A program made the position numbers and the translations under genes. The notes beneath the pieces are model-generated. The model was not told the origin of the DNA. It did not search any database and was given only the letters and a program-made list of their open reading frames with translations. A stretch of 58,339 bases of DNA from Streptomyces lateritius (GTDB lineage: Bacteria > Actinomycetota > Actinomycetes > Streptomycetales > Streptomycetaceae), in contig NZ_BMTO01000012.1 in assembly GCF_014649715.1 (NCBI RefSeq), forward strand, positions 1-58,339, written 5' to 3'. Positions 7,963 to 16,235 of the stretch are shown piece by piece. Within the stretch, counting starts at the first letter, position 1. Every line of letters begins with the position of its first letter.

Positions 7963-9036
7963 CTAGGAACCGCCGGAGAAGCGGGAGCCGGCGGCCGTCA
8001 GGGCCGGTTCCGAGCGGGTGGGGCCGTTGAGGAGGCTGTGCAGCAACGCCGGGCGGCGGGCCGGGGCGATGTCGGCCAGCAGGGTCGCCAGGACGGCCAT
8101 CCGGGCCTGCCCCGCACGCAGCGTGCCGGTCGGCACGGCCCCCGCGGCCACCAGGTCGACGGCGCCGCCGCCGGTGTAGATCTCCGCGACCGGCCCTGAG
8201 GTGACCCGAGTGCTCAGGGCGACGAGCGTTCCCTGGGTGACCGCGTCCGCGACGGCCTCGGCTATCTCCGGGGTGGCGTTGCCCGCGCCGGTGCCGACCA
8301 GTACGACACCCTGGGCGCCGGCCGCGACGGCTGTGTTCAGCAGGAGCGGGTCACCGTCGCTGTGGTGCATCACCAGGTCGACCCGGGGCAGCTGACCGGC
8401 TCCCTCGGGAGCGGCGGCCGCGGGAAGGGGAAGCGGAGTGGACCGGTCCGGCACGCGCCGGACGGCCACGCTGCCGAAGCCGACCTTCCCGAGGCTCTGC
8501 TCGCACGGGTCGGCGAACGCGTCGGCCGCCAGCGTCTGCGTCTTCACCGTGCCGCGGGCCGCGTGGACGAGACCGTCGAAGACGACGAGCACACCGAGGT
8601 CGCGCACGGAGGCGGCCACCTGCAGAGCGTCGTACACATTGCCGGGGCCGTCGCCGTCGCCCGTACCGAGCGGGCGCTGCGCGCCGGTGAAGACCACCGG
8701 GCGCGGATCCGAGTGGTGCAGGTCCAGGAAGAAGGCCGACTCCTCCAGGGTGTCCGTGCCGTGCGTGACCACGACACCGTCCACGCCGGGGTCGGCCAGC
8801 GCCGCGTGGACCGCGCGCAGCAGCGTGAGCTGGCGGGCGGTGGTCATGCGCGAGCTGTTGACGTTGAACAGGTCGACCACCTCGACCATGACCCCCTCGG
8901 GCAGGGAGGAGGTGGCCAGGACGTCGTCCCCGGACGCGTCGGCGGCGTAGCCGGTCCCCTGCCAGCGGCTGGCGATCGTTCCACCGGTGCTGATGAGGGT
9001 GACCCGGCGCGGCCGGTCGTCGCGTGTCCACTGCAT
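7963..9036 (-). CDS. ansA: L-asparaginase
   Basis: The protein has 357 residues and hydrolyses L-asparagine to aspartate and ammonia. Both active-site threonine motifs of bacterial-type asparaginases are present: STGGTIAS near the N-terminus and VVTHGTDTLEES. No signal peptide is seen, so it is probably cytosolic. It is the first gene of the asparaginase-aspartase pair and is divergent from an Lrp/AsnC regulator across a 125-bp promoter region. That arrangement suggests induction by asparagine or aspartate, which is inferred. Confidence 0.93.
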   Translation of the reverse strand: MQWTRDDRPRRVTLISTGGTIASRWQGTGYAADASGDDVLATSSLPEGVMVEVVDLFNVNSSRMTTARQLTLLRAVHAALADPGVDGVVVTHGTDTLEESAFFLDLHHSDPRPVVFTGAQRPLGTGDGDGPGNVYDALQVAASVRDLGVLVVFDGLVHAARGTVKTQTLAADAFADPCEQSLGKVGFGSVAVRRVPDRSTPLPLPAAAAPEGAGQLPRVDLVMHHSDGDPLLLNTAVAAGAQGVVLVGTGAGNATPEIAEAVADAVTQGTLVALSTRVTSGPVAEIYTGGGAVDLVAAGAVPTGTLRAGQARMAVLATLLADIAPARRPALLHSLLNGPTRSEPALTAAGSRFSGGS

Positions 9037-9102
9037 GTCTGGCTGTCCCGAAGATCGATGGGGTGGCGAAGTCGTCGCCTCGCAACGATAGGACAGTCGG
9101 TG

Positions 9103-9124
9103 CGCAATGCGATTGCGAATTCGC
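9103..9124. promoter_or_regulatory. Overlapping palindromes in the asparaginase/Lrp divergent promoter
   Basis: CGCAAT-GCG-ATTGCG (9103-9117) is an inverted repeat and overlaps the perfect 10-bp palindrome GCGAATTCGC (9115-9124). It lies about 70 bp from the asparaginase start and 40 bp from the regulator start. It is a likely operator of the Lrp/AsnC protein encoded alongside. Confidence 0.55.
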
Positions 9125-9161
9125 CCCCGGAATCGCTAACTCCGGCGTGCATAATTGTGTG

Positions 9162-9617
9162 ATGGACAGCATCGACCGCAGTATCTTGCGTGAGCTTCAG
9201 GAGGACGGTCGTCTGACCAACCTCGACCTCGCCCAGCGGATCGGCCTCAGCGCCTCCGCCTGCATGCGCAGGGTGCGGCACCTGGAGGAGAGTGGGGTGA
9301 TCCAGGGCTACCGGGCCGTCATCGACCCCGAGGCGGTCGGGCGGGGCTTCGAGGTGCTGGTCTCCATCGAGGTACGACGCGACCGGGAGACCGTCGAGGC
9401 CTTCGAGGCCGCTCTGCAGGACATCCCGGACGTCATCGAGGCGTACCGCCTCTTCGGCAGCCCGGGATGCCTCCTGCGGATCGCGGTCGCCGACCTCGCC
9501 GCGTACGAACGCCTGTGGATCGAGCGGCTGACCTCGCTGACGGGGGTCACCGAGGTCAACTCCCAGATCATCATGAAGCGCGTCAAGGAACCGCGCGGGC
9601 TCCCGGTCGAGCGCTGA
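9162..9617 (+). CDS. Lrp/AsnC-family regulator of the asparaginase-aspartase pair
   Basis: The protein has 151 residues. The N-terminal HTH (about 19-45) contains the family pattern ILRELQEDGRLTNLDLAQRI, and the C-terminal RAM domain binds amino acids and drives octamer formation. The ATG at 9162 is preceded by CATAATTGTGTG rather than a Shine-Dalgarno, so the mRNA may be leaderless or nearly so. Divergence from asparaginase and a palindrome between them suggest local control, probably with asparagine or aspartate as ligand. It could also act more widely. Confidence 0.92.
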   Translation: MDSIDRSILRELQEDGRLTNLDLAQRIGLSASACMRRVRHLEESGVIQGYRAVIDPEAVGRGFEVLVSIEVRRDRETVEAFEAALQDIPDVIEAYRLFGSPGCLLRIAVADLAAYERLWIERLTSLTGVTEVNSQIIMKRVKEPRGLPVER

Positions 9618-9618
9618 C

Positions 9619-9659
9619 GTGACGGCGCACGCGTGCGGAGGTGACAGCACACGCGTGCG
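9619..9659 (+). repeat. Two 19-bp direct repeats with palindromic cores
   Basis: GTGACGGCGCACGCGTGCG (9619-9637) is repeated with two changes at 9641-9659, a 22-bp period or about two helical turns. Each copy contains the self-complementary core CACGCGTG. It starts directly after the Lrp-type stop codon and ends 80 bp before sepF. It may be a paired operator for sepF, or a 3' element of the Lrp-type gene. Confidence 0.5.
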
Positions 9660-9739
9660 AATGATCTTGTGTGTCGTGGTGACCGAGTCGTGTCGTGTCG
9701 CTGTTGGGCCGAACGGGTGAGGAACGGGAGGATGGGTGC

Positions 9740-10153
9740 ATGAGTAGGTACGAGAGGTACGACGTCACCGACGAGCAGTGGGAGGGCCTCGCCCAGGTCG
9801 TCCCCCTGCGTGGCCGCGACGAGTGGCCGTCCAGAGTCGACCACCGCACGGTCCCCGGCCAGTACGAGGCCGCCGAGCAGCGCCGCATGATCGTTCTGCG
9901 GGTGCAGGTCTTCGCCGACGCACGTGAGGTCGCCGAGTACCTCATCGCCCAGATCCCGGTCCTGCTGGACCTGACCGGCGCCGACACCGAAGTCGCCAAG
10001 AGGATCCTTGACTTCAGCAGCGGTGTCGTCTTCGGGCTCGGCAGCGCCATGCACCGAGTCGACCGCAACGTCTTCCTGTTGACGCCGGCCGGCACCGAGG
10101 TCGAGGGCTCGGAATCAGAGGAGGCCGAGGAGGCCGCCGTCCCTCGATCGTAG
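9740..10153 (+). CDS. sepF: SepF-family cell-division protein (paralogue outside the dcw cluster)
   Basis: The protein has 137 residues. The SepF core spans about 50-112 (VQVFADAREVAEYLIAQIPV, then DFSSGVVFGLG, then NVFLLTP), the fold that polymerises and binds FtsZ. The usual N-terminal amphipathic membrane helix is not obvious; residues 1-45 are charged. Streptomyces carry several sepF-like genes besides the one next to ftsZ, and this is one of those. GGGAGG lies 8 nt before the chosen ATG. The acidic C-terminal tail is unusual. A role in septation is inferred from family. Confidence 0.88.
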   Translation: MSRYERYDVTDEQWEGLAQVVPLRGRDEWPSRVDHRTVPGQYEAAEQRRMIVLRVQVFADAREVAEYLIAQIPVLLDLTGADTEVAKRILDFSSGVVFGLGSAMHRVDRNVFLLTPAGTEVEGSESEEAEEAAVPRS

Positions 10154-10208
10154 GAAGGTCCGTACGCCGGAACGGTTCGTCATGCACGCGGTTGCATACG
10201 GTCCGATC

Positions 10209-11462
10209 ATGCACTCCACCGGCGGTTCCACGCCCGAGGTCCTTTCCTCCTCTGCTTCTCCCTCTCCCTCTTCCTCCTCCTCCGAGCGGCGCCCTGCCCG
10301 ACCGGCGGTCACCGAACTGCGCCTCTCCGCCTTCGCCTCCCATCGCGCCGCTGTCCACACCCTCGGGCCGGTGACCCTCTTCGCCGGAGCGAGCGGCAGC
10401 GGCAAGTCCACTGCTCTGCGGGCGTACGAAGCGCTGGCGCGGCTGGGCGCGGGCGAGGACCTGGCCACCGCCTTCCCCGACGCGGCCGACCGCGTTCCCG
10501 AGCGGGCCAGGCCCGACGCCCAGGGGAGGCGGGGGTTCCGGATCGGCTGCACGGTCGACGGGCCGGTCGGGCCGGTACGGCTCGATGTCGCTGTTCAAGC
10601 CGAGCCCTGCCTTCGCGTCGTCGGTGAACGGCTCACCTGCCGCGGCCGTACGCTGCTCACCACCGCCCTCCGCGACCCGGGCCGCACCTCCGTCCAGGCC
10701 GAATGGCACACCGCCGGAGCCACCCCTGTCACCCGGGCGCCGCTTCCCGACGATCTGCTGGGTACCGCGCTTCTGCCGCTGCGGGTGGCGGGCAAGACGC
10801 AGGGGCAGCTGGAGGTGCTGGCGGCGGCCGAGCAGGTCGTGGTCGCGCTGCGTTCGGTTTTCGCCTGCGACCCGCGGCCGGACCGGATGCGGGCGCCGGT
10901 ACCGACGGGCGAGGGCAGGCTGAGGCGCGGATGCGACAACCTCGCGGAGGTGCTGCACCGCACCCGTACCGACTGCCCGCGTCGCCACGCCCGGTTGGCC
11001 TCGGTGGCCGGCGCCGGTTGCGTCGGACCGGTCACGGGGCTCGGCGTGGAGGAACTGCCCGGCGACAGGGTACGGGCGGTACTGGAGCGGGCCGGGGCGG
11101 TCGCCGGGTCACCGGCGGCGCCGGGGGAGCAGGGGGAGCGGGGCCCGTGGGTGACACCGCTGGGGCGGCTCGGCGACGGGGAGCTGCGTTACCTGGCCCT
11201 GGCGCTCGTGCTGCTCACCGGTCCGGGAGTCCTCGCCATGGACCAGCTCGCCGAAGTACCGGCTGCCATGCGCACGCTGACCGTCCTCGCGGACCGACTG
11301 GATCAGGGGCTCGACCGGCGTCAGCTCCACGAACTGCTCGGCCTCGCTGCGGGCATCTGTGCCGGCGGGCACATCCGGCTCGCGGGGGCGGTCGGGGAGG
11401 CGGCCGCCGAAGGTGTGCGGGAGGTGCCAGGGGTGACAGTGGTAGACCTGAGCCGTGAGTGA
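10209..11462 (+). CDS. RecF/SMC-like AAA ATPase
   Basis: The protein has 417 residues. After a Ser/Pro-rich start it enters an ABC-type ATPase fold: Walker A GASGSGKST (60-68), an ABC/SMC-like signature LGDGELRYLALALVLL, and a Walker-B-like strand GVLAMDQLAE where the usual acidic pair is weak. No coiled-coil arms are evident, so it resembles the AAA_15/RecF-like, OLD-type ATPases rather than true SMC. ATG 10209 is preferred to 10182 because TACGGT sits 7 nt upstream, giving a plausible leaderless start. It overlaps the next gene by 8 bp. Role unknown; DNA metabolism or defence are possible. Confidence 0.7.
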   Translation: MHSTGGSTPEVLSSSASPSPSSSSSERRPARPAVTELRLSAFASHRAAVHTLGPVTLFAGASGSGKSTALRAYEALARLGAGEDLATAFPDAADRVPERARPDAQGRRGFRIGCTVDGPVGPVRLDVAVQAEPCLRVVGERLTCRGRTLLTTALRDPGRTSVQAEWHTAGATPVTRAPLPDDLLGTALLPLRVAGKTQGQLEVLAAAEQVVVALRSVFACDPRPDRMRAPVPTGEGRLRRGCDNLAEVLHRTRTDCPRRHARLASVAGAGCVGPVTGLGVEELPGDRVRAVLERAGAVAGSPAAPGEQGERGPWVTPLGRLGDGELRYLALALVLLTGPGVLAMDQLAEVPAAMRTLTVLADRLDQGLDRRQLHELLGLAAGICAGGHIRLAGAVGEAAAEGVREVPGVTVVDLSRE

Positions 11463-11835
11463 ACTGGATGTAGCGGGATTGCAGCGCAGGTTGGCGGAGT
11501 TCGCGGCCTCGCGGGAGTGGCAGCCGTACCACACGCCGAAGAATCTTGCGGCGGCGCTCAGCGTCGAGGCGGCCGAACTGCTGGAGATCTTCCAGTGGTT
11601 GACGCCGGAGCAGGCGGACCGGGTCATGGAGGACCCGGACGCGGCGCACCGGGTGGCCGACGAGGTCGCGGACGTGCTGGCGTATCTGCTCCAGTTCTGC
11701 GAGGTTCTGGGCGTCGATCCGCTCGCCGCCCTCTCGGCGAAGATCGACCGGAACGAACTCCGCTTTCCCGTCGGCAGGCCGCCGGGACGGAGTGCGCCCG
11801 CCACCGAGAGGGGTGATCGTCACTCTTCGGAGTAA
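11455..11835 (+). CDS. MazG-like nucleotide pyrophosphohydrolase
   Basis: The protein has 126 residues and an all-alpha MazG/dCTPase-like fold. It shows the metal motif EAAEL (residues 38-42) plus E44 and a second helix with E70 and D73 (ADEVADVLAYLL), the ExxE...ExxD pattern. Such enzymes hydrolyse NTPs or dNTPs to the monophosphate, cleaning the pool or modulating stress nucleotides. The GTG start overlaps the stop of the ATPase gene, so the two are translationally coupled and may work together. Confidence 0.88.
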   Translation: MSELDVAGLQRRLAEFAASREWQPYHTPKNLAAALSVEAAELLEIFQWLTPEQADRVMEDPDAAHRVADEVADVLAYLLQFCEVLGVDPLAALSAKIDRNELRFPVGRPPGRSAPATERGDRHSSE

Positions 11836-11960
11836 TCGCGTTGTCCCCATCGAGCCTGCTGTCCACAGATTTCCGAATTCCTCTGGCGTTTGGGCTCAGG
11901 CAGCTTCACTCTGGGTAGTGGACTAGTGGGCAGTAAGTCGTACGAACGGGGGCGGCGTCC

Positions 11961-12458
11961 ATGGAAGCGGAGCGACTCATCGCGGCAGGCCGGCACGCGC
12001 TGGCACAGAGCGGCACGGCGCTGGACATCGTGGCGGAGGCCTGGCAGGCCCAGGCCCTCGCGCAGGCGATAGGAAGTCACCTCGCGCTCTGCGGACCGCA
12101 GGAGGTGCGGGGCGAGGCGCGCGGACTGAGCGAGATCGGCGGCGGGCAGGGGGCGATCGACCATCCCGTGCTGCGGACGGGCGGACCGAGGGCCGCGCAG
12201 CTGACCGAAGTGGCCGACGCGCGGGTGGCGTTGACCGCGCTCGGCGCGCTTCTGGGAGAAGTCGGGATCGCCCTGGTCGGTGTGGCCTGCGCGACCGATG
12301 AGGAGGGGCTGTACTGGCAGTGCATCGAGGCGATCGATGCCGCCGACGAATCGAACGACCGGGTACGGGGGATGCTGCGCCGACTCGCGATCCGGGAGCG
12401 GGACCGGCCTCCCGATGCCGCCTGGGGGCGGACGGGCCCGACTGCGGGGCTGGCCTGA
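11961..12458 (+). CDS. DUF6099-like protein, Streptomyces-specific
   Basis: The protein has 165 residues, is mostly alpha-helical, and has no signal peptide or membrane helix. The C-terminal half (IALVGVACATDEEGLYWQCI, then EAIDAADESNDRVRGMLRRL) matches my memory of a small conserved Streptomyces family annotated DUF6099. No catalytic motif is visible. The ATG follows a purine-rich stretch. It stands alone between the MazG-like and LLM genes. Function unknown. Confidence 0.7.
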   Translation: MEAERLIAAGRHALAQSGTALDIVAEAWQAQALAQAIGSHLALCGPQEVRGEARGLSEIGGGQGAIDHPVLRTGGPRAAQLTEVADARVALTALGALLGEVGIALVGVACATDEEGLYWQCIEAIDAADESNDRVRGMLRRLAIRERDRPPDAAWGRTGPTAGLA

Positions 12459-12756
12459 ACAGGCGCTGCGGGACGCTCATGAACCGGGTGCGTGTGGCTG
12501 CCACGTAGGCGGTCTCCCCGGCCCGGGCCTCGCCCGGAGGGGAGGAGCCACCCGTGAGAACGGCACACCGGCAGGGGCCGCCGGGCCGCGGGCCGGGCGG
12601 TCCGGCTCCGCCCGGGCCAAGGACGAGTGCCCGGTCACGGTCACCGGCCCGGTGGGACGTGGCCCGCCGGGGTGCGCGACATTCACCCGACCGAGCCGGT
12701 GGGTGCCGGGCGCTGACGGAGCGGTTGACGGCCGTGGGGCGGTGCAGGATGGGGGT

Positions 12757-13680
12757 ATGGATCTTCGAATCTTCACCGAGCCCCAGCAAGGGGCCGACTA
12801 CGACACCCTGCTCACGGTCGCCAAGGCCACCGAGGACCTCGGTTTCGACGCCTTCTTCCGGTCCGACCACTACGTCAGCATGGGCTCCGCCGACGGGCTG
12901 CCCGGGCCGACGGACGCGTGGATCACGCTGGCCGGGCTGGCCCGGGAGACCCGGCGGATCCGCCTCGGCACGCTCATGACCGCCGGTACGTTCCGGCTCC
13001 CGGGGGTTCTGGCCATCCAGGTCGCCCAGGTCGACCAGATGTCCGGCGGCCGGGTCGAACTGGGTCTGGGCGCCGGCTGGTTCGAGGAGGAGCACCGGGC
13101 GTACGGAATCCCCTTCCCCAAGGAGAAGTTCGGCCGGCTGGAGGAGCAGCTGGCGATCGTCACCGGGCTGTGGGAGACCGAGCTCGGCAAGACGTTCTCG
13201 TACGAGGGCCGGTACTACCAGCTCGCCGACTCGCCCGCGCTGCCCAAGCCGGCCCAGTCCAGGATCCCGGTGCTCATCGGCGGCCACGGCGCGACGCGTA
13301 CTCCGCGTCTCGCCGCACGGTACGCCGACGAGTTCAACATCCCCTTCGCCTCGCTGGAGGACAGCGAGCGGCAGTTCGGCCGGGTCAGGGCCGCCGCCGC
13401 GGCCGCGGGCCGGCCGGCCGACGCGCTGGTGTACTCCAACGCCCTGGTCGTCTGCGTCGGCGGCAGCGACGCCGAGGTGGCCCGCCGGGCGGCGGCGATC
13501 GGCCGCGAGGTGGAGGAGCTGAAGACGAACGGCCTGGCCGGTTCGCCGGCCGAGGTCGTCGACAAGATCGGCCGGTACGGGGCGATCGGGTCGTCCAGGA
13601 TCTACCTCCAGGTCCTCGACCTGGACGACCTCGACCACCTGGAGCTGATCTCCGCCCAGGTCCAGTCCCAGCTGGGCTGA
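12757..13680 (+). CDS. LLM-class F420-dependent oxidoreductase
   Basis: The protein has 307 residues and a luciferase-like TIM barrel (MDLRIFTEPQQGADYDTLLT, then FDAFFRSDHY, then RIRLGTLMTAGTFR). The pattern LGLGAGWFEEEHRAYGIPFP is typical of F420-dependent actinobacterial members. It probably uses reduced F420 or FMN for hydride transfer; the substrate is unknown. ATG 12757 starts the conserved barrel; a CAGGAT box ends 6 nt before it, so transcription may begin at or near the start codon. A 298-bp gap without a gene precedes it; mmuM follows after 55 bp on the same strand. Confidence 0.9.
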   Translation: MDLRIFTEPQQGADYDTLLTVAKATEDLGFDAFFRSDHYVSMGSADGLPGPTDAWITLAGLARETRRIRLGTLMTAGTFRLPGVLAIQVAQVDQMSGGRVELGLGAGWFEEEHRAYGIPFPKEKFGRLEEQLAIVTGLWETELGKTFSYEGRYYQLADSPALPKPAQSRIPVLIGGHGATRTPRLAARYADEFNIPFASLEDSERQFGRVRAAAAAAGRPADALVYSNALVVCVGGSDAEVARRAAAIGREVEELKTNGLAGSPAEVVDKIGRYGAIGSSRIYLQVLDLDDLDHLELISAQVQSQLG

Positions 13681-13735
13681 ACGAGAGGCAGGGCGTAAGA
13701 AGGAAGAAGAGACGGACGCGGAAGAAGGAAGACCG

Positions 13736-14665
13736 ATGGCACTCATCCCCGGAACCGCGCGGCCGCTGGCCTCGGCGCTCGCCGACGAGGTGCTCGTGCT
13801 CGACGGCGGGCTCTCCAACCAGCTGGAGGCGCAGGGCTGTGACCTGAGTGACGAGCTGTGGTCGGCGCGGCTGCTCGCCGACGGCCCCGAGCAGATCGAG
13901 GCGGCGCACACGGCGTATGTGCGAGCCGGTGCCCGGGTCCTCATCACCGCCAGTTACCAGGCCACCTTCGAGGGCTTCGCCCGCCGTGGCGTCGACCGGG
14001 CCGGGGCGGCGCGGCTGATCGGGCGGAGCGTGGCGCTGGCCCGCGAGGCGGGGCAGGGGGCGGCGGAGCAGGTGTGGGTCGCCGGGTCGGTCGGCCCCTA
14101 CGGCGCCATGCAGGCCGACGGGAGTGAGTACCGCGGCCGGTACGGGCTCACCGTGCGTGAGCTCGAGCGGTTCCACCGGCCCCGGATCGAGGCGCTCGTG
14201 GAAGCGGGTCCCGATGTGCTCGCGCTGGAGACGGTGCCGGACGCCGACGAGGCCGAAGCGCTGCTGCGGGCGGTCGACGGGTGCGGGGTGCCGGTGTGGC
14301 TCTCCTACACGATCGCGGGGGAGCGTACGCGCGCGGGGCAGGGGCTGACGGAGGCGTTCGGGCTCGTGGCGGGCAACGACCAGGTCGTCGCGGTCGGGGT
14401 CAACTGCTGCGAGCCGGGCGACGCGGCCCGGGCCGTGGAGATCGCGGCGGGGGTGACGGGGAAGCCGGTGGTCGTCTACCCCAACAGCGGGGAGGAGTGG
14501 GACGCCGGCGCGCGGGCCTGGCACGGGACCGGGGCCTTCGACCCCGGCCGCATGCGGGACTGGCCGGCTGCCGGGGCGCGGCTGATCGGCGGTTGCTGCC
14601 GCGTCGGCCCGGACCGGATCGCCGCGCTGGCCGCCGCCGTGGCGGCGGCGCCCGGCGGGAGGTGA
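13736..14665 (+). CDS. mmuM: Homocysteine S-methyltransferase
   Basis: The protein has 309 residues. It transfers a methyl group from S-methylmethionine (or SAM) to homocysteine, giving methionine. The zinc ligands are visible: Cys in VNCC (222-225) and the paired Cys in IGGCC (287-288). The start has LVLDGGLSNQLEAQG, the usual N-terminal motif. AAGGAAGA provides a ribosome site. Methionine supplies SAM, which Hen1 encoded just downstream consumes, though that link may be coincidental. Confidence 0.93.
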   Translation: MALIPGTARPLASALADEVLVLDGGLSNQLEAQGCDLSDELWSARLLADGPEQIEAAHTAYVRAGARVLITASYQATFEGFARRGVDRAGAARLIGRSVALAREAGQGAAEQVWVAGSVGPYGAMQADGSEYRGRYGLTVRELERFHRPRIEALVEAGPDVLALETVPDADEAEALLRAVDGCGVPVWLSYTIAGERTRAGQGLTEAFGLVAGNDQVVAVGVNCCEPGDAARAVEIAAGVTGKPVVVYPNSGEEWDAGARAWHGTGAFDPGRMRDWPAAGARLIGGCCRVGPDRIAALAAAVAAAPGGR

Positions 14666-14765
14666 CCGATCGGCCGGCCGCGCCGGTCCGACGAAGCGGC
14701 CGAGCATCGTCAGGCACGGGAAATTGCCTGGTCGGAGGCGAGAGAGGAGGACCATACTCGGACGT

Positions 14766-16235
14766 GTGTTCCTGACGATCAGTACGACCGGCACCCTCGA
14801 GCGTCCCGCGACCGACCTGGGCTTTCTGCTGCACAAGCATCCCGACAACGCGCAGACGTTCTCGACCTCGCACGGCACGGCGCACGTCCTCTACCCCGAG
14901 GCGTCCGCCGAGCGGTGCACGGCCGCGTTGCTCCTCGAGGTGGACCCCGTGGGTCTTGTGCGGCGCGGCAAGGGCAAGGGCCGGGGCGGCGCCCCCGACT
15001 CCGCCCTCGCGCAGTACGTGAACGACCGGCCCTATGCCGCGTCCTCGCTGCTCGCCGTCGCGCTGTCCACGGTCTTCAAGAGCGCGCTGCGGGGCGCCTG
15101 CCGGGCGATGCCCGAGCGAGCGGCCGCGCCGCTCCCGCTGCGGATCGAGGTGCCGGCGCTCCCGGCACGCGGCGGGGCCGAGCTGGTCCACAAACTGTTC
15201 GGGCCGCTCGGCTGGGACACGGTGGAGGCGGAGCCGGTGGCGCTGGACACCGCCTTCCCCGAGTGGGGCGACTCGCGCTACGTGCGCCTCGTCCTCGAAG
15301 GGGAGCTGCGGCTCGCGGACGCGCTCAACCACCTCTACGTCCTGCTGCCGGTGCTCGACGACGCCAAGCACTACTGGGTCGCCCCGGACGAGGTCGACAA
15401 GCTGCTGCGCGCCGGTGACGGCTGGCTCGCCGAGCACCCCGAGCAGAAGCTGATCACCAGCCGGTACCTCTCCCGCCGCTGGGGCCTGACCCGGGACGCC
15501 ATGGAGCGTCTGGAGCTGGTGCGGCTCGCCGAGAGCGACGGCCTGGAGGTCGAGGACGTCGACAACGCCGTCGACGAGACCACCGACACCGAGGAGAAGC
15601 CGGTGCCGCTCGCCGAGCAGCGCCGCGCGGGGATCCTCGCCGCACTGCGCGCCGCCGACGCCACCCGCGTGCTCGACCTCGGCTGCGGCCAGGGGCAGTT
15701 GCTGCAGGAGCTGCTCAAGGACGTGCGCTTCACCGACATCGTCGGTGTCGACGTGTCCGTACGGGCGCTGACCGTCGCGGGCCGTCGGCTGAGGCTGGAA
15801 CGCCTCGGTGAGCGGCAGGCCGGCCGGATCACGCTGATCCAGGGCTCGCTCGCGTACACCGACAAGCGGCTGACCGGTTACGACGCGGCCGTCCTCAGCG
15901 AGGTCGTCGAGCACGTGGACCTGCCCCGGCTGCCGGCACTGGAGTACGCCGTGTTCGGATCCGCGCGCCCCCGGACGGTCCTCGTCACCACCCCGAACGT
16001 GGAGTACAACGTGCGCTGGGAGTCCCTGCCCGCCGGACACGTCCGGCACGGCGACCACCGCTTCGAGTGGACCCGCCAGGAGTTCCGTACGTGGGCGGCG
16101 CGCGTCGCCGGACAGTACGGCTACGGGGTGGAGTTCACCCCGATCGGCCCCGACGACCCGGAAGTCGGGCCGCCCACGCAGATGGCCGTCTTCACACAGA
16201 CGAGCCGGACCACTCCGAAGGAGGACACGGCATGA
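14766..16235 (+). CDS. hen1: Bacterial Hen1, RNA 3'-terminal ribose 2'-O-methyltransferase
   Basis: The protein has 489 residues. The N-terminal half (FLTISTTGTLERPATDLGFL, a bacterial Hen1 signature) binds and stimulates Pnkp. The C-terminal half is a SAM methyltransferase with VLDLGCGQGQ (302-311) and the metal site E379, E382 and H383 (SEVVEH) plus H in HGDHRFEW. It methylates the 2'-OH of cleaved RNA 3' ends before ligation, so the repaired tRNA resists another cut. GTG 14766 matches the family start, although GAGGAGG is 15 nt upstream. The stop overlaps the Pnkp ATG (ATGA). Confidence 0.96.
   Translation: MFLTISTTGTLERPATDLGFLLHKHPDNAQTFSTSHGTAHVLYPEASAERCTAALLLEVDPVGLVRRGKGKGRGGAPDSALAQYVNDRPYAASSLLAVALSTVFKSALRGACRAMPERAAAPLPLRIEVPALPARGGAELVHKLFGPLGWDTVEAEPVALDTAFPEWGDSRYVRLVLEGELRLADALNHLYVLLPVLDDAKHYWVAPDEVDKLLRAGDGWLAEHPEQKLITSRYLSRRWGLTRDAMERLELVRLAESDGLEVEDVDNAVDETTDTEEKPVPLAEQRRAGILAALRAADATRVLDLGCGQGQLLQELLKDVRFTDIVGVDVSVRALTVAGRRLRLERLGERQAGRITLIQGSLAYTDKRLTGYDAAVLSEVVEHVDLPRLPALEYAVFGSARPRTVLVTTPNVEYNVRWESLPAGHVRHGDHRFEWTRQEFRTWAARVAGQYGYGVEFTPIGPDDPEVGPPTQMAVFTQTSRTTPKEDTA

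Noticed and set aside
12280..12756. Long N-terminal extension of the LLM oxidoreductase frame
   Set aside because: The extension overlaps the DUF6099-like gene in another frame and precedes the normal family start at 12757.
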